Positions 18,977 through 27,668 of a stretch of DNA of 35,035 nt are shown here, piece after piece. A program made the position numbers and the translations under genes. The notes beneath the pieces are model-generated. The model was given only the letters and a program-made list of their open reading frames with translations. It searched no databases and had not been told where the DNA came from. Every line of letters begins with the position of its first letter. The stretch's first letter is position 1. The stretch spans positions 1 to 35,035 of the forward strand of contig SKVW01000231.1 of NCBI GenBank assembly GCA_007129255.1. The letters are read 5' to 3'. The DNA comes from Bacteroidales bacterium. GTDB lineage: Bacteria > Bacteroidota > Bacteroidia > Bacteroidales > UBA7960.

Positions 18977-20152
18977 TCAATGGTGCTCTTCAGGAACAGC
19001 CATTCCAAAAAACAGTGCACTGAATAAGGTAAATACATAGGCCTGCAGGAAAGCCACCAGTAACTCCAGGAATCCCATAAAAACCAGAAATACCAGGGAT
19101 AAAGGAGAAATGGCCATTCCAAATGCATTGCTAACCTCTCCAAGAACAAAGATCAGGCTTACAAAACCCAGGATGATCATGTGTCCTGCCGTGATGTTGG
19201 CAAATAACCTGATCATCAGCACAAAGGGTTTAATGATAACCCCGACCAGCTCTATTAAAGGCATCAGGGGTATGGGTACTTTCAGCCACCATGGCACGCC
19301 GGGGGTGTTGAAAATATGCTGCCAATAACCTTTGTTAGCAAACAGCTGGGTGGTGAAAAATGTGAACATGGCCAGCACCAGGGTAACACTGATATTGCCC
19401 GTAACATTGGCACCCCCCGGGAAAAAGGGAATCAATCCCATGATATTGTTAAAGAAGATAAAAAAGAAAAGAGACAACAAATAAGGCAAAAATCGCTCGT
19501 AATGTTTTGGACCGATGGCAGAAAGAGCAATTTCATCCCTTACAAACAAAACCAGTGGCTCCATAAAGGATTGCAGGCCAGAAGGTACTGCCCTGCTCCC
19601 ATATTGTTTGTATTTTTTCCCCACGCTGATAAATATCAGACATAGCAGAGCGGCGGAAATAAAAATGGAAAGTACATTTTTGGTAATGGAAAAATCCAGT
19701 AACAAAGAGGCTTCAGGATCGGGGGTTTTACCGTCATCCAAAACCCGGATGATACGGTTTTTACGGGGCCCTTCATGGGCAATCCGAAAACCTTTGTAAG
19801 AGGCATATCCATGATCAAACCGACTGCTCAGAAATAGATGAAAGCGTCCTTCATAAAAAAGAATAACCGGAAGCGGAAGAGAAATTTCTTTCGGTCCAAT
19901 ATCAAAAAGGTGCCAGTCGTAAGCATCCAGGATATGGTCAATGATCACCTTCCCTGCATCAAAACCCGGTTCTTTATCGGCAACTTCAGCATATTCTGTA
20001 AGAGAAGGAGGCGGTACCGTGTCGGTTTGCTGAATATTCCCGGCATTGGCAAATAAGGGATTTATGCTGAGGGTGACACAACAAAATACAGCTGTAAAAA
20101 TTAAGCCTGTGAAAACATCCCGCTTTTTCCCTTTCATATGCATTGCAATCAA
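18977..20152 (-). CDS. atpB: ATP synthase F0 a subunit (with long periplasmic N-terminal extension typical of Bacteroidota)
   Basis: PLIELVGVIIKPFVLMIRLFANITAGHMIILGFVSLIF and LQAYVFTLFSALFFGMAV. Confidence 0.95.
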   Translation of the reverse strand: MIAMHMKGKKRDVFTGLIFTAVFCCVTLSINPLFANAGNIQQTDTVPPPSLTEYAEVADKEPGFDAGKVIIDHILDAYDWHLFDIGPKEISLPLPVILFYEGRFHLFLSSRFDHGYASYKGFRIAHEGPRKNRIIRVLDDGKTPDPEASLLLDFSITKNVLSIFISAALLCLIFISVGKKYKQYGSRAVPSGLQSFMEPLVLFVRDEIALSAIGPKHYERFLPYLLSLFFFIFFNNIMGLIPFFPGGANVTGNISVTLVLAMFTFFTTQLFANKGYWQHIFNTPGVPWWLKVPIPLMPLIELVGVIIKPFVLMIRLFANITAGHMIILGFVSLIFVLGEVSNAFGMAISPLSLVFLVFMGFLELLVAFLQAYVFTLFSALFFGMAVPEEHH

Positions 20153-20226
20153 ATTGGATTTGATGGTGCAAGATAGGAATTAATTTTTTTCAAAAACCTC
20201 ACGAAAACACTTAATTTACAAACAAT

Positions 20227-20616
20227 TTATGGGTTTTTTCTATTGTGTAAATCCCGATATACACTCATCACCTCGAAAATTGTGAATAAAAAATAAAAAA
20301 CAAAAAAGGTTATGATAAAGGCTACCGCATCATCAGGTCTGGAAAAAGCATAAAAAAGTATTATCCCTATATACAACAGGAATCGGGCCATGTTTATGGC
20401 GAGAAAAACCTGGGAGAAAAGCTTGTCTCTTTTTTGAGTAATCCGGGCAAGAATATACTTGGAAAGTAAGGCCAGTAAGAAGAAAAACGGCACAAAAAAG
20501 TAAAAGGCTTCTGAAACCAGAAAATCAGGAGCCAACCATGCAAACAATGCATAAACAGCAAAAAGTATTACCGAATAAGCAGCCAGGTTAATGGTGAATT
20601 TCCGGAAATTGATCAT
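20227..20616 (-). CDS. AtpI-like small membrane protein heading the ATP synthase operon
   Basis: 129 aa, about four TM segments, immediately upstream of atpB and same strand. Confidence 0.55.
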   Translation of the reverse strand: MINFRKFTINLAAYSVILFAVYALFAWLAPDFLVSEAFYFFVPFFFLLALLSKYILARITQKRDKLFSQVFLAINMARFLLYIGIILFYAFSRPDDAVAFIITFFVFYFLFTIFEVMSVYRDLHNRKNP

Positions 20617-20634
20617 GGGAGAAAAGCTTGAAGG

Positions 20635-20669
20635 ATATTAAAAAAATGCCGGGAAGTTTTCCCGGCATT
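20635..20669 (-). terminator. Intrinsic terminator downstream of the bactofilin gene (minus strand)
   Basis: Perfect 11-bp stem AATGCCGGGAA-GTT-TTCCCGGCATT (20645-20669); on the minus strand followed by TTTTTTAATA. Confidence 0.75.
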
Positions 20670-20677
20670 GCATTGAC

Positions 20678-21109
20678 TTATCTTTGCTCGGCTTTTACCG
20701 ATTCGCCGGGTTTGGGTTTTGATTCCTCCTTGCCGGGCGAGTCCCCTTTATCCATAGAACAAGAGCCGGTAAACCTGGCTCCGGGCTCAATGGCCAGTTT
20801 GTTGGTAATAATTTCTCCAAAAAGACGGGCACTTGCTTTAAGGGTCAAAAGCTCAGATACCTCTACCTTGGCACGGATCTTTCCTGACAAATCAGCATTC
20901 TGGCAAATGATATCGCCTTCTACCACTCCGGTGGTGCCTACTACGATTTTACCCTTCGAACGTACCTCTCCGGATAAAGTTCCGTCAACGCGAATATCGC
21001 CACTGGAGGATACCTCTCCTTTTATAGTGGTACCGGTACCTATCAAATTTATCGAAGTGTGATCGGGTTCTTGTTGTTTGGCCATTGTATTTTTCTTTTT
21101 ACTGAACAT
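20678..21109 (-). CDS. Bactofilin (polymer-forming cytoskeletal protein)
   Basis: INLIGTGTTIKGEVSSSGDIRVDGTLSGEVRSKGKIVVGTTGVVEGDIICQNADLSGKIRAKVEVSELLTLKASARLFGEI. Confidence 0.93.
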   Translation of the reverse strand: MFSKKKNTMAKQQEPDHTSINLIGTGTTIKGEVSSSGDIRVDGTLSGEVRSKGKIVVGTTGVVEGDIICQNADLSGKIRAKVEVSELLTLKASARLFGEIITNKLAIEPGARFTGSCSMDKGDSPGKEESKPKPGESVKAEQR

Positions 21110-21177
21110 TATATTTATTAATTAAGAATTGACGCACCGACAAAAGTAAAACAAAAAGGTTTTTTTCCAAAGTACCT

Positions 21178-23802
21178 CTATTTATTTAAATATTTTACTT
21201 TGAAAAATTCAAGGTAATCATCCAGGTTTCTCTCCTGGTAAAAGATCGGGTAGTTTTCCACAGAAATAATAAAGCCTTGAAGGGCATCAGGATCATAACT
21301 GCCTATGGTTTCCGAATTGATAATGGCGTTATAATACTCCATCCCTTTTTCCTTGTCCGAAAAATTGGTGATGGTGGTTATTTGTCTGCGCTCATCAAGG
21401 AAAATATTGCTCAAAGAAAGGTCACGCTCAGGAAACGAATCTTGGTTGAACTCATTGATGAAATTACGCAACTGGGCCGGTTCTACGTTGAGCACATCCA
21501 CCACAAAAACGAAAAAGTGCGCAGCATCTTCATTTTCGGAAAACACCGAAACAAACGGCTCGTGGTCAGGATCTTCAAAGGTTTCCTGCGCTACTTCATC
21601 ATCAAACAGGAGCATATTCGTATCCAGAGAGGCCAGCAGGTCGGTAGCACGCTCATGCACCGGGTAGCCCTCAAAATCAATCAGGATGTTTTCCAGCTCA
21701 TGCCTGAATTGTTGGCGGCTACCGGTTTTACCCACCGATAAAGCTTTCAGATAGGAAAACTTGCTGCGTAACGCAAGGGAAATATCCATGGTATCCGCAG
21801 CCTGGGCGTGTTGTTTTACCAGATCAAAGTTCTCTGAGAAAAAGGCGTTGTAAGCTTCATTGTATAGTCGGTTGGCATATTCCTCTCTTTTTTTCAGATT
21901 TTCAATGTAATCCGGGTCTCCAAGTATTTTCGCAAAATCACTTTCGGGAAACTCATTGATCAACCTGTTTTTAAAAGTCTGGGCGCGGGTTTGCTCGCCG
22001 GTTTCCTGGCTGAGGGTATACAGGTAATAATAGGCATAAAGCTTTCGCTCGGTGTCCGGAAAGCGGGAAACCAGGGTTTCAAGACTGGTGATGGCCCTGG
22101 GGTAATCTTCGAGCCGGTCTTTAAAGATCATTCCTTTGTTATAATAGGCCCGTGCAATACGATCATTGGATTGCTCCATCATTTCAGGAGTGGTAGGGAT
22201 ATTTCTCAGGTAACGGTTCCGGTCAAGGGGGCTGCCATCTTCATCCATTTCATCGGGGTCGTCCCACTCCCCTTCTCCAAAATCGAAAGAAACTGTTTGT
22301 TTATTGCTGATGCGCCATAAATCTTCCAGGGGCCTTTCGCCAAATTTGGCATAGAACTCGGTTTGTCCAAAACTGATGGCAGATGGATTGTAGAAATACC
22401 AGCCTCCGTCGCGTCCCCCATCACCGGGTCTGCGCGAACGGGCCATTTGCTGGGCCGTTTGCATGCGCTGGCGTTCTTCCTCCCGCTGCCTTTGCTCTTC
22501 TTCCCTGATTTTGGCAATTACTTTATCTACAATGGCATTACGCTCAGCGGCAGTCATCCCGGCCAGACGCTGAAGCGAATCTTCCCTTTCAATCATGTTG
22601 ATGTTGCGGGCAAGGTCGCTCAGGATGGTTTGCTTTTCACTGATCTTCTGAAAATTTTCAAAATTCTGCGGCAAAAAGGTAATGGTGCTGTCATAATATT
22701 TGCTGGCTTTCAGGTATTCAGGCTGCTCAAAATAAATTTCTCCAAGCCGCAAAAAAGAAAGTCCTTTCTGGGTGTTGTTGCCATCACTAACCGCAGCAGA
22801 CTGCTTATAGTTATTTATTGCCTCCTTTTGATTGCCTTCTCTTTTGGAAAGTTCGGCCAGTGCATAATAAATCTGGTCGCGGTAGTCGCGGTTTTTGTCA
22901 TCGCGCAGCATGCGTTCCAGGCCTTCCCGTATGTCTCTGCTGCTGCCGGTTGCCGGATCAAAGGCCCTCGCCATATTGATACGCGCCTGAAATGCCATGT
23001 CGAAGGTAGGGTTCATGCGCAACACCCTGGCGTAGGTTTGCTGGGCATTGGCATACTCTTCTGAGTGATGATACAACTGGGCCTTGATAAATGTAAGGCG
23101 TGAACGCTCCCGCCGGCTGCGGGTTTTGTCAATGCCCCTGTCAAGAAAAGGGATAGCCTGCATGTAATTACCCTGCCGGATATGATAATCGGCAAAAGCC
23201 AAATGATAAAGGCGGGCCCCTTCATCACTGAGCAACCCCTCCCTGTAATCGGATCTTGTCAGTTCCAGCATTTGGCGGGCATTGTCAAAACGTTCCTGTT
23301 CATTATAGGCCTTGGCAATCCACACTTTGGATTCATAGGCAGGGTCCGTATCGTATTGCCTGATGATATATTCAAAAGTAAGAATGGCCAGGTTATAGTC
23401 TCTTTTAAAAAAGTGCGAACGGGCAATCAGAAAGTAAGATTCATCTATCCATTTATTGTATTCTATCCCCCGGATATTCATGGAGTGTCTTCTGATAACG
23501 ATACTGGCTTTCTGGTAAGTAATATCCATATTACCCTGTACAGACCGTGCCTGCTGTTCATCTCCATAGCGGAAAACACTCAATACCTGTTCATAATTGT
23601 CCTCATGGGCCTGTGAAAGTTGTTCCACTCCCTGTCTGAAACTCTCCCTGGCATTCCAAAAACCATTATATTTGGCACTGATGGTATGATAATTACGGTT
23701 GAGCCAGGTGTTTTTCTGGGTAGAACAACCCCAGAAAAACAGCACTAAAAATAATAATGTTACAATCCGGGCTATATGCGGAAAAAAAGGATGTTTTTTC
23801 AA
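21178..23802 (-). CDS. PorW/SprE-like TPR lipoprotein (T9SS / gliding accessory protein)
   Basis: Lipobox LFFWGCSTQKNTWLNRNYHTISAKYNGFWNARESFRQG, TPR repeats, 874 aa; start and overall layout match SprE/PorW. Confidence 0.8.
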   Translation of the reverse strand: MKKHPFFPHIARIVTLLFLVLFFWGCSTQKNTWLNRNYHTISAKYNGFWNARESFRQGVEQLSQAHEDNYEQVLSVFRYGDEQQARSVQGNMDITYQKASIVIRRHSMNIRGIEYNKWIDESYFLIARSHFFKRDYNLAILTFEYIIRQYDTDPAYESKVWIAKAYNEQERFDNARQMLELTRSDYREGLLSDEGARLYHLAFADYHIRQGNYMQAIPFLDRGIDKTRSRRERSRLTFIKAQLYHHSEEYANAQQTYARVLRMNPTFDMAFQARINMARAFDPATGSSRDIREGLERMLRDDKNRDYRDQIYYALAELSKREGNQKEAINNYKQSAAVSDGNNTQKGLSFLRLGEIYFEQPEYLKASKYYDSTITFLPQNFENFQKISEKQTILSDLARNINMIEREDSLQRLAGMTAAERNAIVDKVIAKIREEEQRQREEERQRMQTAQQMARSRRPGDGGRDGGWYFYNPSAISFGQTEFYAKFGERPLEDLWRISNKQTVSFDFGEGEWDDPDEMDEDGSPLDRNRYLRNIPTTPEMMEQSNDRIARAYYNKGMIFKDRLEDYPRAITSLETLVSRFPDTERKLYAYYYLYTLSQETGEQTRAQTFKNRLINEFPESDFAKILGDPDYIENLKKREEYANRLYNEAYNAFFSENFDLVKQHAQAADTMDISLALRSKFSYLKALSVGKTGSRQQFRHELENILIDFEGYPVHERATDLLASLDTNMLLFDDEVAQETFEDPDHEPFVSVFSENEDAAHFFVFVVDVLNVEPAQLRNFINEFNQDSFPERDLSLSNIFLDERRQITTITNFSDKEKGMEYYNAIINSETIGSYDPDALQGFIISVENYPIFYQERNLDDYLEFFKVKYLNK

Positions 23803-24028
23803 AACTTAAAGGCCTTATTGTTTTCTTAAGGATAACTTTTATTTTGCAAATTTATTTTATTTCAGCCAATGTTTTAGGCTTAACAGTTTTTTACACTGAA
23901 AAATCAGAGAAGTTTTTTGCAAACCAAAAGGAAAAACCATTTTATTTGCGAAATTTGCAACGCAAAACCATAAGGCCGGAATTTTGTAATTTTACAGGCT
24001 TGTATAGTTGCATTTCCAATTTCATATC

Positions 24029-24904
24029 ATGGCAAAAAACGTCAAAAAAAAACACACCTTTTTTCGCAAGCTTCACGACAAGTATCGTTTGGTTTTAATG
24101 GACGACGAAACTTTTGAAGAAAGGCTTTCCTTTCGTTTGACCCGCTTCAACGTTTTTATCTTTTTTGGCACTTTAAGCATCTTTTTGGTGATCGCAACCA
24201 CCTACCTGATCGCATTTACTCCTTTACGTGAATACATTCCCGGGTATGCCGATTTCAATACCCGCAAAGTACTGAGGGAGCTCATGCTAAGGGCAGACTC
24301 CCTGGAAGTGGAGTTGCGGCAAAAAGACCTTTATTTTCAAAACATCCGTAATATTGTTGAAGGCCGTGAAGTAGAGGAACAATATTCCGATACGGTAATG
24401 AGCCAGGAATATTTTGAAATTGACGAATTGCCCCGTTCAAGGGAAGATTCTATTTTAAGAGCCGAAATGGAAGCCATTGAAAATTATAATGAATGGGTGA
24501 GCGAAGAAGTAAGACCCACTCAAACCGCCATAACACAGTCATTTTTCTTCCCCCCGGTACAGGGAATAATTACAAGCTTTTTTGACCCGGCCAATAATCA
24601 TTATGGGCTGGATATCGTGGCCGATAAAAATGAAGCTATTAAAGCTACCCTTGACGGCACGGTCATTTTCTCAACCTGGACCCTTGAAACCGGTTACAAC
24701 ATCGGATTGCAGCATAGCAACAACCTGGTTTCCGTTTATAAACACAACAGTACATTGCTTAAAAAAGAAGGTGATTTTGTAAGGGCAGGAGAAGTTATCG
24801 CCATCATTGGTGAATCGGGCCTTCACTCTACCGGCACCCACCTGCATTTTGAGCTTTGGCATAATGGTGTGCCTGTAAATCCCCTGGATTATATTGTTTT
24901 CTGA
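24029..24904 (+). CDS. M23 (LytM-type) peptidase, membrane anchored
   Basis: N-terminal TM; HYGLD...VYKHNS...GTHLHFELW, so the HxxxD/H/HxH metal and catalytic residues are intact. Confidence 0.92.
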   Translation: MAKNVKKKHTFFRKLHDKYRLVLMDDETFEERLSFRLTRFNVFIFFGTLSIFLVIATTYLIAFTPLREYIPGYADFNTRKVLRELMLRADSLEVELRQKDLYFQNIRNIVEGREVEEQYSDTVMSQEYFEIDELPRSREDSILRAEMEAIENYNEWVSEEVRPTQTAITQSFFFPPVQGIITSFFDPANNHYGLDIVADKNEAIKATLDGTVIFSTWTLETGYNIGLQHSNNLVSVYKHNSTLLKKEGDFVRAGEVIAIIGESGLHSTGTHLHFELWHNGVPVNPLDYIVF

Positions 24905-26088
24905 TGAGGAATAAACCGAAAAAAAAACTGGCCATCCTGGGATCTACGGGCTCCATCGGCCGGCAGGCTTTGGAGGTGGTAAGGTCATGCCCCGGTCTGT
25001 TCAGCCTGGAAGTTCTTTCTGCCAAAAACAACGCTTCCCTGCTGGTAGAACAGGCCCTGGAGTTTGAGCCCAATGCCGTTGTTATTGGCAATGAAAAACA
25101 CTACCAGGAGGTCAGCGATGCCCTTTCCTCCCTGCCGGTTAAAGTTTTCTCCGGAAAAAAGGCCCTCACCCAAATAATGGAATACACCAGCAGCGATCTG
25201 GTACTTACGGCCATGGTAGGTATTTCGGGACTGGAACCCACCATCAGTGCCATAAAAAATGGCAGGAATATTGCTTTAGCCAATAAAGAAACCCTGGTTG
25301 TTGCAGGTCATATCATCACCAGGCTGGCCCGGGAAAAAGGAGTAAACATCTATCCTGTCGACTCCGAGCATTCTGCAATTTTTCAATGCCTGGCAGGAGA
25401 GTTTCACAATCCCATAGAAAAGATCTATCTCACTGCAAGCGGAGGTCCTTTCCGGGAACATAGCCTGAACGAACTGGAAAAAGTAAAAAAAGAACAAGCC
25501 CTGAAGCATCCCAACTGGGAGATGGGCGATAAGATCACCATTGATTCCGCTACCATGATGAACAAAGGGCTGGAAGTGATTGAAGCAAGATGGCTGTTTG
25601 GGTTAAAACCCCCGCAAATTGGGGTGATTGTCCATCCCCAGTCAATCATCCACTCTATTGTACAGTTTGAAGACGGATCAATGAAAGCACAAATGGGCCT
25701 TCCCGATATGAAATTGCCCATTCAATATGCCCTTGGATACCCCGAGCGCATTAAATCAGATTTTGAACGTTTTGATTTTTTAAATTATCCAAAGTTGACT
25801 TTTGAACAGCCCGATTCCAAAAGGTTCCCCTGCCTGGGCCTGGCTTATAAAGCCCTTGAAAAAGGAGGTAACATCCCCTGTGTGCTCAATGCAGCCAATG
25901 AAGTGGCAGTAGAGGCCTTTTTGAACAACCGGATCGGCTTTTTGCAAATCCCGGAGATCATTGGGCAGTGCATGGAAAAAATTGAATTCATTGACAATCC
26001 AAACCTGGAAGATATTTTACAAACCAATCGAAAGGCCTGCAGCCTGGCCAACGAGCTCATTGAACAAAAAGCAGTAAACCCGCATTAA
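24904..26088 (+). CDS. dxr: 1-deoxy-D-xylulose-5-phosphate reductoisomerase
   Basis: LAILGSTGSIGRQALEVV, ALANKETLVVAG, PVDSEHSAIFQCL, TASGGPFR, HPNWEMGDKITIDSATMMNKGLEVIEA. ATGA start/stop overlap with the upstream gene. Confidence 0.97.
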   Translation: MRNKPKKKLAILGSTGSIGRQALEVVRSCPGLFSLEVLSAKNNASLLVEQALEFEPNAVVIGNEKHYQEVSDALSSLPVKVFSGKKALTQIMEYTSSDLVLTAMVGISGLEPTISAIKNGRNIALANKETLVVAGHIITRLAREKGVNIYPVDSEHSAIFQCLAGEFHNPIEKIYLTASGGPFREHSLNELEKVKKEQALKHPNWEMGDKITIDSATMMNKGLEVIEARWLFGLKPPQIGVIVHPQSIIHSIVQFEDGSMKAQMGLPDMKLPIQYALGYPERIKSDFERFDFLNYPKLTFEQPDSKRFPCLGLAYKALEKGGNIPCVLNAANEVAVEAFLNNRIGFLQIPEIIGQCMEKIEFIDNPNLEDILQTNRKACSLANELIEQKAVNPH

Positions 26089-26117
26089 TTTGTACAAGTT
26101 TTAAACCCAATATACGA

Positions 26118-27440
26118 ATGGAAATACTCATCAAAGCCTTACAGTTTTTTCTCAGCTTATCCATATTGATCGTTATACACGAAATGGGCCATATGGTCAC
26201 GGCCCGACTATTCAAAACAAGGGTAGAGAAATTTTATCTCTTCTTTAATCCCTGGTTTTCACTTTTTAAATTCAAGCGCGGACAAACCGAATACGGTATG
26301 GGATGGCTTCCCCTCGGCGGTTATGTTAAGATCTCCGGTATGATTGACGAGTCCATGGATAAAGAGCAAATGAAAAAACCACCCCAACCCCATGAGTTCA
26401 GGGCAAAGCCGGCATGGCAACGACTGATCATCATGGTGGGCGGAGTTACTGCAAACATAATCCTTGCAGCCTTTATCTATGTTTTTATGCTCTTTTTTAT
26501 GGGAGAGCAATACCTGCCTGCGCAAAATGCCAAATATGGCATTGTGGCTGATTCCCTGGCAAGGGATATCGGGATGCAGACCGGTGACAAGATCCTGAAA
26601 CTTAACGGAGAGGAAGTAAAAGATTTTATGGATATTCCCAGGGAGTTTGTCATGGGTAATGTGCAGCGGGTTACCGTAGAGCGTAACGACAGCCTGGTTG
26701 AGTTATCAGTCCCGGAAGATTTTTTTGGCCGACTGATCTCCGCCCGGGGCAGGGGCTTTATTTCCCTTCGCTTTCCATTTATTGTGGAAGAAGTAATGGA
26801 AAACTCCCCGGCTGAAAAAGCCGGCCTTAAATCCGGTGATCATATTAAGGGCATTGGCGATCACCATACCTGGTCGTTTGATGGATTTGCCCGCACCATT
26901 CCGGAATATGCAGGCAAGCAAACCACCATCAGGATTGCCCGCAACGATGATGAACTGGACTTGCCTATTGCCATTCCTGAGGAGGCCCGTATCGGAGCCT
27001 ATGTAAAACCTGTAGACCAGATCCTGGATTTTGAAAGACGCGAATATTCTTTCTTTGCTTCCATACCGGCAGGCATTTCAAAAGCATACAATACCACCAC
27101 AACCTACTTCAAAGAACTCCGCCTGCTGTTCCACCCTGAAGTAAAAGCCAGGGAAAGCTTAGGAGGTTTTATTACCATCGGCAGTATTTTTGCCCCAACC
27201 TGGGACTGGGCACACTTCTGGACCATCACCGCACTGCTGTCGGTTGTGCTGGCCATCATGAACCTGCTCCCTATTCCCGCACTGGATGGCGGCCACGTGA
27301 TGTTCCTGATCTATGAGATCATCGTCGGGAAAAAACCTCCCGAAAAATTTATGGAATATGCACAGATGATCGGTATGCTGTTGCTGCTTTCACTGCTAAT
27401 TTTTGTAAACCTCAACGACATACTCCGGCTGTTCAGGTAA
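26118..27440 (+). CDS. rseP: Site-2 zinc metalloprotease RseP
   Basis: VIHEMGHMVTARLF, PDZ region, NLLPIPALDGGHVMF. Confidence 0.95.
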   Translation: MEILIKALQFFLSLSILIVIHEMGHMVTARLFKTRVEKFYLFFNPWFSLFKFKRGQTEYGMGWLPLGGYVKISGMIDESMDKEQMKKPPQPHEFRAKPAWQRLIIMVGGVTANIILAAFIYVFMLFFMGEQYLPAQNAKYGIVADSLARDIGMQTGDKILKLNGEEVKDFMDIPREFVMGNVQRVTVERNDSLVELSVPEDFFGRLISARGRGFISLRFPFIVEEVMENSPAEKAGLKSGDHIKGIGDHHTWSFDGFARTIPEYAGKQTTIRIARNDDELDLPIAIPEEARIGAYVKPVDQILDFERREYSFFASIPAGISKAYNTTTTYFKELRLLFHPEVKARESLGGFITIGSIFAPTWDWAHFWTITALLSVVLAIMNLLPIPALDGGHVMFLIYEIIVGKKPPEKFMEYAQMIGMLLLLSLLIFVNLNDILRLFR

Positions 27441-27599
27441 CCCTTTCCCGCCCTGGCTACCCTCCCGGTAAAACACACGCAAATGCCTGTGACGGCCAGT
27501 TCAGGGTATGCCGTTCATTTGGGTTGGGCTTGTTTTTATTTTAACATTTCAAAGCCGAATATCCCCGCATTGGATGTGGCGCCTTTGCCGGATTTTTCA

Positions 27600-27607
27600 T
27601 ATATTTG
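27600..27607 (+). promoter_or_regulatory. Candidate -7 box for the cphA-like/iadA unit
   Basis: TATATTTG matches TAnnTTTG, about 60 nt upstream of ATG 27669. Confidence 0.4.
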
Positions 27608-27668
27608 AAAGGAACGGAACCCTCCCCACGGCCGGCGCAAAATTGTCAAACCCTAAATTGCATGCATC

